Positions 17,600-26,455 of a DNA stretch of 64,000 nt are shown here, piece by piece. Position 1 is the first letter of the stretch, and each line of letters begins with the position of its first letter. The notes under the pieces are model-generated. The model had not been told where the DNA came from. It worked only from the letters and a program-made list of their open reading frames with translations, and made no database searches. This DNA comes from a virus, in the IMG/VR virus record IMGVR_UViG_3300035188_001352, positions 1-64,000 of that record. One strand, 5' to 3'. A program made the position numbers and the translations under genes.

Positions 17600-18868
17600 T
17601 TATTCTTCTCTTATTTTCCTAAACATTTCATCAGATGTTTGAGTTCCTACTGGCGGTGAAGTTTTCCCCATGTTAGACACCGAGTCACTTATCCATCGTC
17701 CAGCACTTGATGCTGAGTTAGAGATAGCTGAACTTAAACCGCCAGTTACACCAAATAAAGTATTACGAGTAGTATTGGTAATCTGACGTGAAGCTCCAAA
17801 GACAACATTTCGTGCTGCTTGTCCAAGAATTGGAATTTTGATGTTACCTACTATTCCACTTGCTACTTGATTGACTGCTCCTCCTACAACACCTGATAAC
17901 ACATTACCTAACCATCCTCCACCTCCACCAAATCCTCCAGGACCGGCACTATCACCGTACCAATGAGGAGAAGGAAAACCAATGTTTTGAACTGGGATTT
18001 CTGGACTAAACATATCAGACCCTGGAGCAGCATATTCTGAACGACCTGTGACTTGTGTCGGTTGTCCAATTGACAAAGCATCATAATCAAATCTTATAGT
18101 GGCATGGTTACCAACATCTCCACCTTCATTATCAGCAGAGTCATAAGAAATGTCAAGGATACGTGGATTGACAAACCAAAAAGTATTCAATTGTGTAGCA
18201 TGTCCAAAGTACTGAATAAGACGAATAGAACGAAATGGATTGATAGCATCATCAGGTAAAGCACCTCGCGCAGCAGAGTCAATCTGCGTTCCGTCACGTG
18301 ATTTGGAAAAAGCCATACCACTGCTTTCCATCATAGCTAATGACTTTTCTGGTGTCCATGAACGAGCCGCTGGTGAATGAGCACGAAGATAAGCAGCAAA
18401 GAACGCATGAAAAGTATCTGCGATATCGTCAATCAACGTCATTGACAAAGGTTCATGGTTGATTGTCTTCAAAACCTTTGTCTTATAGTTATACATATTG
18501 ACAGCTTCATAATCAAAGTTCAATTTAGGTCTATCAATATTTTTGATAACATATTGAAATACGTCTTTTCTTCCGCCTATCAGTTCAGTAAAGTTAGGAT
18601 TCATTTCGAACAATACACGAAACATAAACCTATGTTTCGGTTGATACGTAATTAAATCCTGCGCATAGTTAGCAGGTCGCCATATTCCTTTTTGGTCTGG
18701 TCTAAAATGCGGGTCTAAACCTCCAAAACTCGAAGTCCTTGCGGTAATCATGTCAGAAAATGGAGCACGAGTAAACTGGTCGACCGCTGCTCCAAATTTG
18801 TTATAAGCTGCTTGTTCGAGCTGTATCCCTGCTCCACTGACTATTTTGCTAAAATCAATTGCTGACAT
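17600..18868 (-). CDS. baseplate/tail-tube initiator protein (gp54/gp48-like)
   Basis: A 422-residue protein. Residues about 75-300 have the tail-tube-like pattern shared by T4 gp19, gp48 and gp54 (KHRFMFRVLFEMN, VIKNIDRPKLNFDYEAVNMYNYK, FWFVNPRILDISYDSADN). A Gly-rich stretch near 300-320 and a small-residue C-terminus follow, as in tube-initiator proteins. It probably caps the baseplate and templates tube assembly. It lies directly upstream of gp4. A GATAAATA box precedes it (18911-18918). Confidence 0.65.
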   Translation of the reverse strand: MSAIDFSKIVSGAGIQLEQAAYNKFGAAVDQFTRAPFSDMITARTSSFGGLDPHFRPDQKGIWRPANYAQDLITYQPKHRFMFRVLFEMNPNFTELIGGRKDVFQYVIKNIDRPKLNFDYEAVNMYNYKTKVLKTINHEPLSMTLIDDIADTFHAFFAAYLRAHSPAARSWTPEKSLAMMESSGMAFSKSRDGTQIDSAARGALPDDAINPFRSIRLIQYFGHATQLNTFWFVNPRILDISYDSADNEGGDVGNHATIRFDYDALSIGQPTQVTGRSEYAAPGSDMFSPEIPVQNIGFPSPHWYGDSAGPGGFGGGGGWLGNVLSGVVGGAVNQVASGIVGNIKIPILGQAARNVVFGASRQITNTTRNTLFGVTGGLSSAISNSASSAGRWISDSVSNMGKTSPPVGTQTSDEMFRKIREE

Positions 18869-18910
18869 TTATATAAGTTCCTTGTTTTCTGGTAATACAT
18901 GTACTAAATG

Positions 18911-18918
18911 TATTTATC
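18911..18918 (-). promoter_or_regulatory. T4-late-like promoter box
   Basis: The minus strand reads GATAAATA about 43 bases upstream of the tube-initiator start. This would start the late transcript for gp54-like, gp4, gp16 and array A. Confidence 0.5.
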
Positions 18919-18954
18919 TTTATTTGGAAAACTAATATTTACTAATAATATAAA

Positions 18955-18990
18955 CAAAAAAGGGGAGAATACTTTATTGGTATTCTCCCC
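18955..18990 (-). terminator. rho-independent terminator after tail tube gene
   Basis: An 11-bp perfect stem (18962-18972 with 18980-18990, GGGGAGAATAC) with a 7-base loop is followed on the minus strand by a U-rich run (18956-18961). It lies 20 bases after the tail tube stop and separates tube expression from the operon downstream. Confidence 0.85.
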
Positions 18991-19009
18991 CCTTCTATGA
19001 GTATGAAAC

Positions 19010-19603
19010 TTACAACAAGAAACCAGCTGTAGCATTTATACCATCAGTTCCAACTACGCCATTATTCAATTCTTGCCATGCATGGTCATATTTGATTGAT
19101 AATTGGATTTGAACTTGGTCAGCTGACGAATAGTCAAGGTCTCCATAAGTTGCTTCTTTTATCCAAGCACCTTCCATTTTCCATTGTTCCGCAATAGCTT
19201 CATTACCATCAAGCATTTGAAGAACTACACCAAATTTGTAACCTGATGCAGTCGCTGCAGTATTCAAAAATTGACCTGAAGCATGGTCAGCACCAATCAA
19301 ACGCTGTTGTCTTTCTAATTGAGCTTGAACAGCAGAAGATGCTAAACCTGTCAAGTCATCTTCCAAAGTTACTTGGAAATCTGACCAAGAATGCTTTCCT
19401 GCAACAAATGAGATTGAATTGTAACGATGTAATGGGACTTCATCAAATGTTAATGTTGGACGATTACATGTAACAACCTGTCTTGTTAGGTTTGTGCCGT
19501 CGTTCAACATACCTACGAATTGAACTTGAAATCTATTACGGTGTTTAGGATGAAGAATACCGTTACCAGATAATGGTATCCCTGTTTGTGATAAAGTTGC
19601 CAT
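19010..19603 (-). CDS. 19: tail tube protein (T4 gp19-like)
   Basis: A 197-residue protein with the myovirus tube pattern: KHRNRFQVQFVG (about 20-31), VTCNRPTLTFDEVPLHRYNS (about 44-63), WSDFQVTLEDD and WKMEGAWIKEATYGDLDYSS (about 144-163). It forms the hexameric inner tail tube. It has its own GATAAATA late box upstream (19664-19671) and a strong terminator downstream, as expected for an abundantly expressed virion protein. T4 gp19 is 163 residues, so there is a modest insertion near 85-120. Confidence 0.85.
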   Translation of the reverse strand: MATLSQTGIPLSGNGILHPKHRNRFQVQFVGMLNDGTNLTRQVVTCNRPTLTFDEVPLHRYNSISFVAGKHSWSDFQVTLEDDLTGLASSAVQAQLERQQRLIGADHASGQFLNTAATASGYKFGVVLQMLDGNEAIAEQWKMEGAWIKEATYGDLDYSSADQVQIQLSIKYDHAWQELNNGVVGTDGINATAGFLL

Positions 19604-19663
19604 AAGTAAGCTCTCCTTTGAAATTGAATTATATATATAAAGAATTATATTTCTATATGAGAG

Positions 19664-19671
19664 TATTTATC
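19664..19671 (-). promoter_or_regulatory. T4-late-like promoter box for tail tube
   Basis: The minus strand reads GATAAATA 61 bases upstream of the tail tube start, in an otherwise very AT-rich leader. Confidence 0.5.
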
Positions 19672-19727
19672 ATTAGAGCCTTCTAATTCTCGAAATATGT
19701 ATGTAACCCTACATATAAATAGAGTAT

Positions 19728-20039
19728 ATGGAAATCAAATCTCAAATAGAACAATCTTTATTAGTATCTAATAAGAAAAAGTTGAACTCAAGAAAGACTG
19801 AATATCTTGAGTCTATTGACCCTGACTTATTCGAAAGTATTCTACGTGAGACACTTTTTCTTCCAAAAGAAGCTACACTTCATGAACGGATTTATTGCAT
19901 ATTGAATAATATTGATGATATGCCATTATGCCAGTTCTGTGGCAATAAACGGTCTTATGTATTATACAGAGGCTATAGAACAACTTGTGGAAAAGCAAGT
20001 TGTGGACTACATTTAAGATATCAAAATAAAGAGGGATAA
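19728..20039 (+). CDS. zinc-binding small protein, possible homing-endonuclease remnant
   Basis: A 103-residue protein with CQFCGN (about 73-78) and a CG...CG pattern (TTCGKASCG, about 90-98), a four-cysteine zinc site. This kind of 'PLCxxCGN...Y..TC..xC' domain usually forms the N-terminal part of larger phage homing nucleases, whose catalytic part is missing here. TATAAATA occurs 7 bases before the ATG (19714-19721). It is one of two plus-strand genes between minus-strand blocks. Confidence 0.55.
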   Translation: MEIKSQIEQSLLVSNKKKLNSRKTEYLESIDPDLFESILRETLFLPKEATLHERIYCILNNIDDMPLCQFCGNKRSYVLYRGYRTTCGKASCGLHLRYQNKEG

Positions 20040-20045
20040 AAACAC

Positions 20046-20255
20046 ATGAATAACTTTTCAGCAGAATATTTAGAAAAACTAAGTCAAGATTATGAATTCG
20101 TCGCAAAATCATTAGGGTTTTTTAAAGAAAACTATAACTTTTACGCCAGAGTAAACGGTCTCGACAATATCAATAATGCAATAGGAAAAATGGAAGCAGA
20201 GAAACTCGAACTTGCTGTTAAGATAGACTTTTTGACTAACTTGTTAAACTCTTAG
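20046..20255 (+). CDS. small coiled-coil protein
   Basis: A 69-residue, mostly helical protein with heptad-like spacing near the C-terminus (KMEAEKLELAVKIDFLTNLL). It follows the zinc-binding gene after 6 bases and converges on array B, overlapping its last gene by 4 bases. The function is unknown. Confidence 0.5.
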   Translation: MNNFSAEYLEKLSQDYEFVAKSLGFFKENYNFYARVNGLDNINNAIGKMEAEKLELAVKIDFLTNLLNS

Positions 20256-21001
20256 AACTCTGCGTATTCATCCAAGTCATTTTCAATTAGTTCGCGTTGG
20301 CACGCAATGGCGTTTCGAGATTTAGCATACTTGCTTAGTATTTTGCATACTAAATCAAATTCTTTAGCTTTAGAACCATCTGGGTCTGACTTCCATTGGT
20401 CAAAACTGGTTCTTTGTTCTATTGAAACCCAATGTCCTTTGATTTTGAATATTGATAAGACAGGTTTTTTATAGGCAGCATCAAATCCAAGATAGATAGT
20501 ATGAATTACTTCAACGTGATATTGAACCTCTTTGAGAGGAACATCACCAATGTCATATAGAACTAAGTCAAGACATTTTGTTTTTGCATCTCCAAATGTT
20601 TTGAGATTAGGACATTGAATGCTGAGCTTCCAATGTACTTGAGTATAAAGATAATCTAAGGTGGTTAAGTTCTTTGAGTCAATAACCATTTCATGTCTTA
20701 TTGTATCAGGACAACCTTGAAGAGTAGTAAGACCATTTTCAACACCGGAAATAGTTTCAAAGTAACTCATAATTGAAAACTTGACAGGTAGTACGTATTG
20801 CTTACCATTATCTAACTTTAGACACGAAATAAAATATCCATGAGGCGCAGAAGTTGAATAAGTACCATTCTTATTCCTCTTTACACTTCCTCTAAAGTAA
20901 TCACTTACATTGACATTAACATATGCTGGATTAGACGGGTCTTGCCATGGAGCAAGGTTTTTGGCAGATGCTTCTGCTAGATATGTTTTAAAACTCTGCA
21001 T
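20252..21001 (-). CDS. array family B1: CTS-headed, type 6 LRR paralog
   Basis: A 249-residue protein, the last gene of array B. The head MQSFKTYLAEAS has a clean LAE site. The type 6 module begins NLAPWQDPSNP with KNGTYST and YVLPVKF, then LRR-like LTTLQGCPDTIRH, LTTLDYL and LKTFGDAK. The tail is ACQRELIENDLDEYAEF. It shares 14 bases with B2. Confidence 0.85.
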   Translation of the reverse strand: MQSFKTYLAEASAKNLAPWQDPSNPAYVNVNVSDYFRGSVKRNKNGTYSTSAPHGYFISCLKLDNGKQYVLPVKFSIMSYFETISGVENGLTTLQGCPDTIRHEMVIDSKNLTTLDYLYTQVHWKLSIQCPNLKTFGDAKTKCLDLVLYDIGDVPLKEVQYHVEVIHTIYLGFDAAYKKPVLSIFKIKGHWVSIEQRTSFDQWKSDPDGSKAKEFDLVCKILSKYAKSRNAIACQRELIENDLDEYAEF

Positions 21002-21647
21002 ATTCGTCTAAATCCTTTTCGATAAGTTCACGTTGAAAACCAATGACATCCTGTGTAGGACGATGCTTTATCAGCATTTCGTCAATCTTATGATGTAAAT
21101 CTCCAGACGATCTTGAATAGAGATACATATCAACGCTCATAGGTATTTTGCATAATGACAAGATATGACCTTTCAGCTTTTGAATATCGTTAATGAATAG
21201 TTCTTGAACTTCTGGTCCTATGAGCTTGTCTAACCCGGTAAGACCAATGGAATTTTCTTGACAATTGATAGTTACTCTTTCAGTAATAACTTTGAATGAT
21301 GGAACACCATCGAAAACTAATTCTGATTGACCATGAGCAATAGGATCTTCATCTTTATTATTAAAATCATTAACTGTTTCTTCAACTGTTTGAATAATGT
21401 CATCATGTATATCCGGTAGTTCATGAATATAAGATGCCACAATCTTTGGTATTTTAGTCAAAATAGCTTCTTTATCAATATGAACTTCAGCTTGAGGATA
21501 GACAAACTTGATGTTTTTGACTATCCTTTGTCTAAGATTTTCTGATGGAAGATTTTCAAGAGAAAGGTCTACAACATATGTTCCACTACTAACTCTGCCT
21601 TGTGTCGTCATCGGTAATTCATTCTCAAATAGTTCTTTTATTTTCAT
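20988..21647 (-). CDS. array family B2: CTS-like head, type 2 paralog
   Basis: A 219-residue protein. I set the start at MKIKELFENE (21647), because the frame upstream only re-reads the B3 tail in a different frame. The type 2 module (YVVDLSLENLPSENL, FDGVPSFKVITERVTI) leads into GLTGLDKLI and HILSLCKI. The tail is GFQRELIEKDLDEYAEF, with Phe where most members have Cys. The start overlaps the B3 stop as TAATG. Confidence 0.85.
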   Translation of the reverse strand: MKIKELFENELPMTTQGRVSSGTYVVDLSLENLPSENLRQRIVKNIKFVYPQAEVHIDKEAILTKIPKIVASYIHELPDIHDDIIQTVEETVNDFNNKDEDPIAHGQSELVFDGVPSFKVITERVTINCQENSIGLTGLDKLIGPEVQELFINDIQKLKGHILSLCKIPMSVDMYLYSRSSGDLHHKIDEMLIKHRPTQDVIGFQRELIEKDLDEYAEF

Positions 21648-22384
21648 TAAAACTCCGCATATTCGTCTAGGTCTTTTTCGATAAGTTCTCGCTGACATTG
21701 TATAATACTAGAACTATTATACTTATTTAGTATTTTTAACACTTCTACTACTTCAGTTAGAGACGTTCCATTAATTGTCATAATTGAACCCCATGTCAAT
21801 TTAGCATTACATTTCAACAATGATAACAGCGGTTTTTGTTTGATTAGGTGTAGAGCGGTGTTATAGAAACGAATTTGTGGAACTGCAAAATGTTTGTGTA
21901 AATCTCTAAGCGGTGCTTTCCCAATACTTCCAATTTTTAGTTCTTGTGCAATCGAAACTTTTCCACAATCAAAACTTTTCAAGTTAGGAGTATAGAGATA
22001 TAACGAATCTTTGATAACTGGAGTACAATGTTCTAATGTTTCTAATGACGGAACACTTATATTCAATTGGTCGCATGCATCAGGAATTCCCCAAAGTGAT
22101 TTGAAATTTGAACCATCTGCAACATTTATTTCAAACTTCTTAGCAGTTCTGTACTTTACCATGAGTGCAGTTTCACCATGACCGTATCCGCCAATGTCGC
22201 CATATACCCCATTAGGCGAATAGTCCGACTTAGTGACAGATACAGTTCCGTCTTTATTCACTTTCCATCCAGACATATTAGCATAATTTTTCATATAGTA
22301 CTGAACTTTCTCAGGGTCAGTAATATGCCAAGGGGCAAAATTGGTTGCTAACTTTTCAGCAAGATAAGATTTAAAATTCTGCAT
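21647..22384 (-). CDS. array family B3: CTS-headed, type 6 LRR paralog
   Basis: A 245-residue protein with head MQNFKSYLAEKL. The type 6 module reads NFAPWHITDPE, VNKDGTVSV and ETALMVKY. Weak LRR-like units (FKSLWGIPDACDQL, LETLEHCTPVI, LKSFDCGK) precede DLHKHF and PLLSLLKC. The tail is QCQRELIEKDLDEYAEF. It shares 14 bases with B4. Confidence 0.85.
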   Translation of the reverse strand: MQNFKSYLAEKLATNFAPWHITDPEKVQYYMKNYANMSGWKVNKDGTVSVTKSDYSPNGVYGDIGGYGHGETALMVKYRTAKKFEINVADGSNFKSLWGIPDACDQLNISVPSLETLEHCTPVIKDSLYLYTPNLKSFDCGKVSIAQELKIGSIGKAPLRDLHKHFAVPQIRFYNTALHLIKQKPLLSLLKCNAKLTWGSIMTINGTSLTEVVEVLKILNKYNSSSIIQCQRELIEKDLDEYAEF

Positions 22385-23015
22385 ATTCGTCTAAGTCACG
22401 TTCAATTAGTTCTCGTTGAAAGCCAATAGTATCTTTACTCCCATTATAGTATTTATGTAAAATGTCATTAACAATTTTAAGGTCGCTAAGTAATTCATCT
22501 GGACCATTTATCATGATGCTATCAAAACCTTTTACTTTTAGAAGCGATAGTATTCCAATTGATTTAGCCGGTGCTTCAAAACGAATGTCCAATTGAAATG
22601 CACTTGAACCTTCTATTAGTTTTTCGATACCTTTAACAGACTCTTGGTTAGTATAGATAGTAGTCAAATGATTTTGAATGACCATCTTGAAAGCAGGTGG
22701 CCAATGACATTCAATATGACTGTAAGCGTCAACAGGTTCAAAGTGGTCAGTAACTATGTCATGTATATCACCTAAGAAATCAACAGTTTCAAAAAGATGT
22801 TGCGGAACATCGTGTATTTTGACAATTATTGAATCAAAAATAGAAGTGAACTCTATTGTATTAGAAAGGTTGTATTCTTCCTTGATAAATTTTGTAATTA
22901 GGAATACTAGAGTTTTACGTTTGCCGACAGAAATAGGACCAGCAAAGTCAATTTGTACATTGACAATTGGTAAGTGTCCAGCACTTTCTAATAAGTATTC
23001 TTTAAAACTCTGCAT
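22371..23015 (-). CDS. array family B4: CTS-headed, type 2 paralog
   Basis: A 214-residue protein with head MQSFKEYLLESA. The type 2 module (IVNVQIDFAGPISVG, CHWPPAFKMVIQNHL) continues into SVKGIEKLI, IGILSLLKVKG and a tail with Phe for Cys (GFQRELIERDLDEYAEF), as in B2. The shared change suggests that B2 and B4 are related. It shares 14 bases with B5. Confidence 0.85.
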   Translation of the reverse strand: MQSFKEYLLESAGHLPIVNVQIDFAGPISVGKRKTLVFLITKFIKEEYNLSNTIEFTSIFDSIIVKIHDVPQHLFETVDFLGDIHDIVTDHFEPVDAYSHIECHWPPAFKMVIQNHLTTIYTNQESVKGIEKLIEGSSAFQLDIRFEAPAKSIGILSLLKVKGFDSIMINGPDELLSDLKIVNDILHKYYNGSKDTIGFQRELIERDLDEYAEF

Positions 23016-23796
23016 ATTCGTCCAAGTCGTTTTCTATTAGTTTACGTTGGCATCCAATAATATCAGGGTTGTTTGACGCTAAGTATGTATTGACTATTCT
23101 AGTTGCTTCAACTAATTCTTCGTTTACTTTAGTTTTATCAGAAAAGTAAAGTTGAATACCAAACATATTTCGTGTAGGCTTTTTAATTTTGAATATACTA
23201 AGTAATCCTTTTCCAACTAAAGTTTTTGCTGCGGCATTAGACAATGTTATGTTATTTACTATTTTGAAATGTTGTCCGATAGTTCTAAACAATTCATAGT
23301 CAAATTCGTAGTCAAGCACTAATCTATGACATGTAATTTGACATCCTTGACCCCATTCTTTCAACTTTAGACAATCGGTCAATATCAATGCCTCTTTAAC
23401 TTCACATGCAAATCCTTTGAATGAAGTAATTTGTGAAAGTTGTATGTTTAAACTCATTCCGACTTTATTAGGTCCATATTCTAATGTAGTCAATTTCCTA
23501 GTATTGAAATCTTTTATACTAACTCTACCTGGGCAATTGATATTGTTATACTTTACAAGTAGTCCAACTTCACCATTATCAACAGGTCCGATTTCACGAA
23601 TAGCGAAGAATTGCTCTCCTCGAACAGAAATACTTCCATTCTTTAGGAATACGAATGTAGTTGGCAAATATTTATTTCCATAATGTTCAAGATAAAACTC
23701 ATGAAGTACTTCCTTAGTTGCTTCTGGAGTTGTTGGGTGCCAAGGTGCCAAGTTCGTTTGCTTAGCTTCAGCAATAAAGTTCTTAAAATTCTGCAT
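23002..23796 (-). CDS. array family B5: CTS-headed, type 6 LRR paralog
   Basis: A 264-residue protein. Start MQNFKNFIAEAK at 23796 was chosen over the longer frame. The IAEA site is identical to that of T4 internal proteins. The type 6 module (NLAPWHPTTPE, KNGSISVRGEQF, EVGLLVKY) is followed by LTTLEYGPNKVG, ITSFKGFACEV and GLLSIFKIKK. The tail is GCQRKLIENDLDEYAEF. Confidence 0.85.
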   Translation of the reverse strand: MQNFKNFIAEAKQTNLAPWHPTTPEATKEVLHEFYLEHYGNKYLPTTFVFLKNGSISVRGEQFFAIREIGPVDNGEVGLLVKYNNINCPGRVSIKDFNTRKLTTLEYGPNKVGMSLNIQLSQITSFKGFACEVKEALILTDCLKLKEWGQGCQITCHRLVLDYEFDYELFRTIGQHFKIVNNITLSNAAAKTLVGKGLLSIFKIKKPTRNMFGIQLYFSDKTKVNEELVEATRIVNTYLASNNPDIIGCQRKLIENDLDEYAEF

Positions 23797-24451
23797 ATTC
23801 GTCCAGGTCGTTTTCAATTAGTTCGCGTTGGGCAGCAATAGTGTCATGGGATTTTGCATATTTATTTAGTATTTCAATCCAGTGTTCATTTTTTCCTAAT
23901 ACTGAATGTAATGATTTTATCTTCAACATACTCAACACGTTAGTGACTTCTCCTACTATATGTTCAAACCTGAACACTTGAGTATCAGGGAAATGTTTGT
24001 CAAAGTTGCTAAGTGAGATACTTTTATTACGTTTCAAATCAAATACTATGACTGGATAATGTATGATAGTATTAGGATTGACCGGACCAAAGAACCATAC
24101 ACTTGGATTGACTTCATCTAGTGTCAATCCACCGCTTAGCTCACGATTAGAAAAATTCGCTGCTTCAGTCGCTATTTCTTCTAACTCATCTTGTACATAA
24201 TGTCGATTGCTTAGTTTAATTTCAACTTGTAGATTGTCATCTCTATTGAAACCCCAATCAATATCTTTCATACCTAAATGACTTTTAAGATCGTTGACAA
24301 ACTTTTCAACTTCATTATCAAAAGCATCGCGATTTCTATGATTTCCCATAGCTTCGCCAAAAGTTTCTTTGTTCTCTAGTTCTAAGACAAGCCATGGGAA
24401 AACAAATGGAGATTCATTTTCTTTTAGTAAGTATTGTTTAAAGCTCTGCAT
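23783..24451 (-). CDS. array family B6: CTS-headed, type 2 paralog
   Basis: A 222-residue protein with head MQSFKQYLLKEN. The type 2 module has FPWLVLELENKETFG and VNPNTIIHYPVIVFDLKRN, then SLSNFDKHF and VLSMLKIKSL. The tail AAQRELIENDLDEYAEF has Ala in place of Cys. This shows the Cys is not essential to the family. It shares 14 bases with B7. Confidence 0.85.
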   Translation of the reverse strand: MQSFKQYLLKENESPFVFPWLVLELENKETFGEAMGNHRNRDAFDNEVEKFVNDLKSHLGMKDIDWGFNRDDNLQVEIKLSNRHYVQDELEEIATEAANFSNRELSGGLTLDEVNPSVWFFGPVNPNTIIHYPVIVFDLKRNKSISLSNFDKHFPDTQVFRFEHIVGEVTNVLSMLKIKSLHSVLGKNEHWIEILNKYAKSHDTIAAQRELIENDLDEYAEF

Positions 24452-25100
24452 ACTCGTCTAAATCCTTTATAATAAGTTCGCGTTGGCATTCAATAATATC
24501 GTTATTATTTTCAAAATGTCTATGAACAATCTTAAACCATTCTGGTTCATTACTCATTGCCCATTCAAGATTTTGAAGATTTGTCATTTTCAACAATCCT
24601 AATACTTGCCCAGTGACTTTAACCGCGGCACTTACGTATAAAGCCAAATCTTTAGGATTTATAGCTTTATGAATATCATGTAAAGATACTTCAGCACCAC
24701 CATTTACTGTAAAGTTAAGAGCCACCTTAGGATGCTCAATTTTAAATGGGGGTATGATATTAAAGATACTTACAAACTGTTCTTTTAACTTCAAGGGTTT
24801 AGTAATAATATCTTTGTAATAGTTATTTAGCAGACCAAGCAGTTTTTTGTCAAAAGCACTAATACCTTCTGTACTACCTTCAGTTGCATTTGTGATTGGT
24901 ACTTTAAAAGCAAATTCTTTATCTCGGTATTCTATAGAAACTATTCTATTCTCAAATTGATTATGTAACAGATTGCCGATTGCATTTTCTATTGTTTCTG
25001 AAGTCGAGGGTAATGAAGAATTTGGTAGGTTACCGGGAACCTTACAATAAACATAATAGGTAATTCTTTGTGCGCCATTTGACATGTTATAACTCCGCAT
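24438..25100 (-). CDS. array family B7: type 2 paralog with degenerate head
   Basis: A 220-residue protein. It begins MRSYNMSNGAQ: the 14-base overlap with B8 is preserved (ATGCGGAGTTATAA) but the rest of the targeting-like head is lost. The type 2 module (YYVYCKVPGNLPNSS, FNIIPPFKIEHPKVALNF), EVSLHDIHKAI, VLGLLKMTNL and the tail ECQRELIIKDLDEYAEL are intact. It may no longer be packaged, if the head is a signal. Confidence 0.8.
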   Translation of the reverse strand: MRSYNMSNGAQRITYYVYCKVPGNLPNSSLPSTSETIENAIGNLLHNQFENRIVSIEYRDKEFAFKVPITNATEGSTEGISAFDKKLLGLLNNYYKDIITKPLKLKEQFVSIFNIIPPFKIEHPKVALNFTVNGGAEVSLHDIHKAINPKDLALYVSAAVKVTGQVLGLLKMTNLQNLEWAMSNEPEWFKIVHRHFENNNDIIECQRELIIKDLDEYAEL

Positions 25101-25791
25101 ACTCGTCTAAATCTTTTTCAATTAGTTCACGTTGACACGCGATGAAGTTTTTATCGGCGTCGAAATGTTTCATTACAATTTCATACCAAGGAGGTATCTT
25201 TTGAGAACGTGGCCAAATTGTAATATGCTTCAATTCTTTTAACTTTAATAATCCTAATACATTAGAATTTATTTTATTAATCGCATTATAGAAAATAATT
25301 TTTTTGCAATGAGGCATTTTCTTATGAATATCTTTTAGAGATATTGAAGGAGAATGATCTAAGTAAAATTCGATATATGGCCAATCAGTATAAACATTTG
25401 GACCAAGTTGTTCTCTAAAAGATATGTATGTATTGTCTTCATCACGGTGAAATATATCGGTTCCTAAAAGCTCATCAACTATTTCAGTGCATTTTTTACG
25501 TATTTCTCTAACATGATTAGCATGTAAGTTAGTCTCATCTAGTTCATATGTAATAAGCATTTCATCAGCTCCGAAAAAAGCTTCAACTTCATTATGTCCA
25601 AAGTAATCTTGAAGATGAGATGTTATCCATTTTTCGAAAGTAATATGTGGATTATCGTCACCATCACCGTCAGTAATCCATTGCTCAACCTCAGACGTAA
25701 AGATACCAGTGCTAATATCAATGTACGCGTTAGTGGGAAGTTCATGATTAATAATTTCTTCTTTCAATAAGAATTCTTTAAAACTCTGCAT
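25087..25791 (-). CDS. array family B8: CTS-headed, type 2 paralog
   Basis: A 234-residue protein with head MQSFKEFLLKEE. An acidic type 2 module (WITDGDGDDNPH, LGPNVYTDWPYIEFYLDH) continues SISLKDIHKKM, NVLGLLKLKEL and the tail ACQRELIEKDLDEYAEL. It shares 14 bases with B9. Confidence 0.85.
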   Translation of the reverse strand: MQSFKEFLLKEEIINHELPTNAYIDISTGIFTSEVEQWITDGDGDDNPHITFEKWITSHLQDYFGHNEVEAFFGADEMLITYELDETNLHANHVREIRKKCTEIVDELLGTDIFHRDEDNTYISFREQLGPNVYTDWPYIEFYLDHSPSISLKDIHKKMPHCKKIIFYNAINKINSNVLGLLKLKELKHITIWPRSQKIPPWYEIVMKHFDADKNFIACQRELIEKDLDEYAEL

Positions 25792-26455
25792 ATTCGTCTA
25801 AATCCTTTTCGATAAGTTCACGTTGACAAGCTACAATATCTTTTGACTCTGACCTTAAGTATTTGCTAATAATTACTTGAACATCTCGGTGTTCGCTTGA
25901 ACATTGGCCAAAAAACAAAGCTTGAAGTTTTGGAATCTTTAATGCCCATAAGACACCACCTTTCCATTGATTAGAAATTGTTAAAGTGCCATCTATGTAT
26001 TCAAAATGTTTGTGAGCATTAGACCAATCAAGATTATGACACAAGCCTAATCCAAGGTTTCCATCAATTCGTTTTGAAATGCCATCTAACTTTGTTAGAA
26101 GTGGATGCGCACAGGTAGTCACGATAGCAGTTCTTCCATACATCTTATCGCCGGTGAATGATACATCTGGTGGAAATCCTTCAAATGATGATAATCTATT
26201 GGCACCCAATTCAATCTGACCACACTTTATCATTTTGAAAGTTAGCTTACCGGCATCAGGTCCATCTTTAGGAATAAGAGTATTCTTTAAGTTCCAACGT
26301 CCATCAATTGATACCATACTATTAACAACGCTAAATTTCCCAAAGCTGACTGGCATCGGATGTGATGCATACTTACCTTTACGAATCGCATTTATTTCGA
26401 GTCGTACAGCTTTATCTTCGGCAGTTTCTTCAGTTAGTAGTTCAGAGATTTTCAT
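25778..26455 (-). CDS. array family B9: CTS-headed, type 1 LRR paralog
   Basis: A 225-residue protein with head MKISELLTEET. The type 1 module (FGKFSVVNSMVSIDGRW, KLTFKMIKCGQIEL) is followed by LSSFEGFPPDVS, LTKLDGISKRIDG, WSNAHKHF and GGVLWALKIPKL. The tail is ACQRELIEKDLDEYAEF. An ATGA overlap joins it to B10, the only such junction in array B. Confidence 0.85.
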   Translation of the reverse strand: MKISELLTEETAEDKAVRLEINAIRKGKYASHPMPVSFGKFSVVNSMVSIDGRWNLKNTLIPKDGPDAGKLTFKMIKCGQIELGANRLSSFEGFPPDVSFTGDKMYGRTAIVTTCAHPLLTKLDGISKRIDGNLGLGLCHNLDWSNAHKHFEYIDGTLTISNQWKGGVLWALKIPKLQALFFGQCSSEHRDVQVIISKYLRSESKDIVACQRELIEKDLDEYAEF

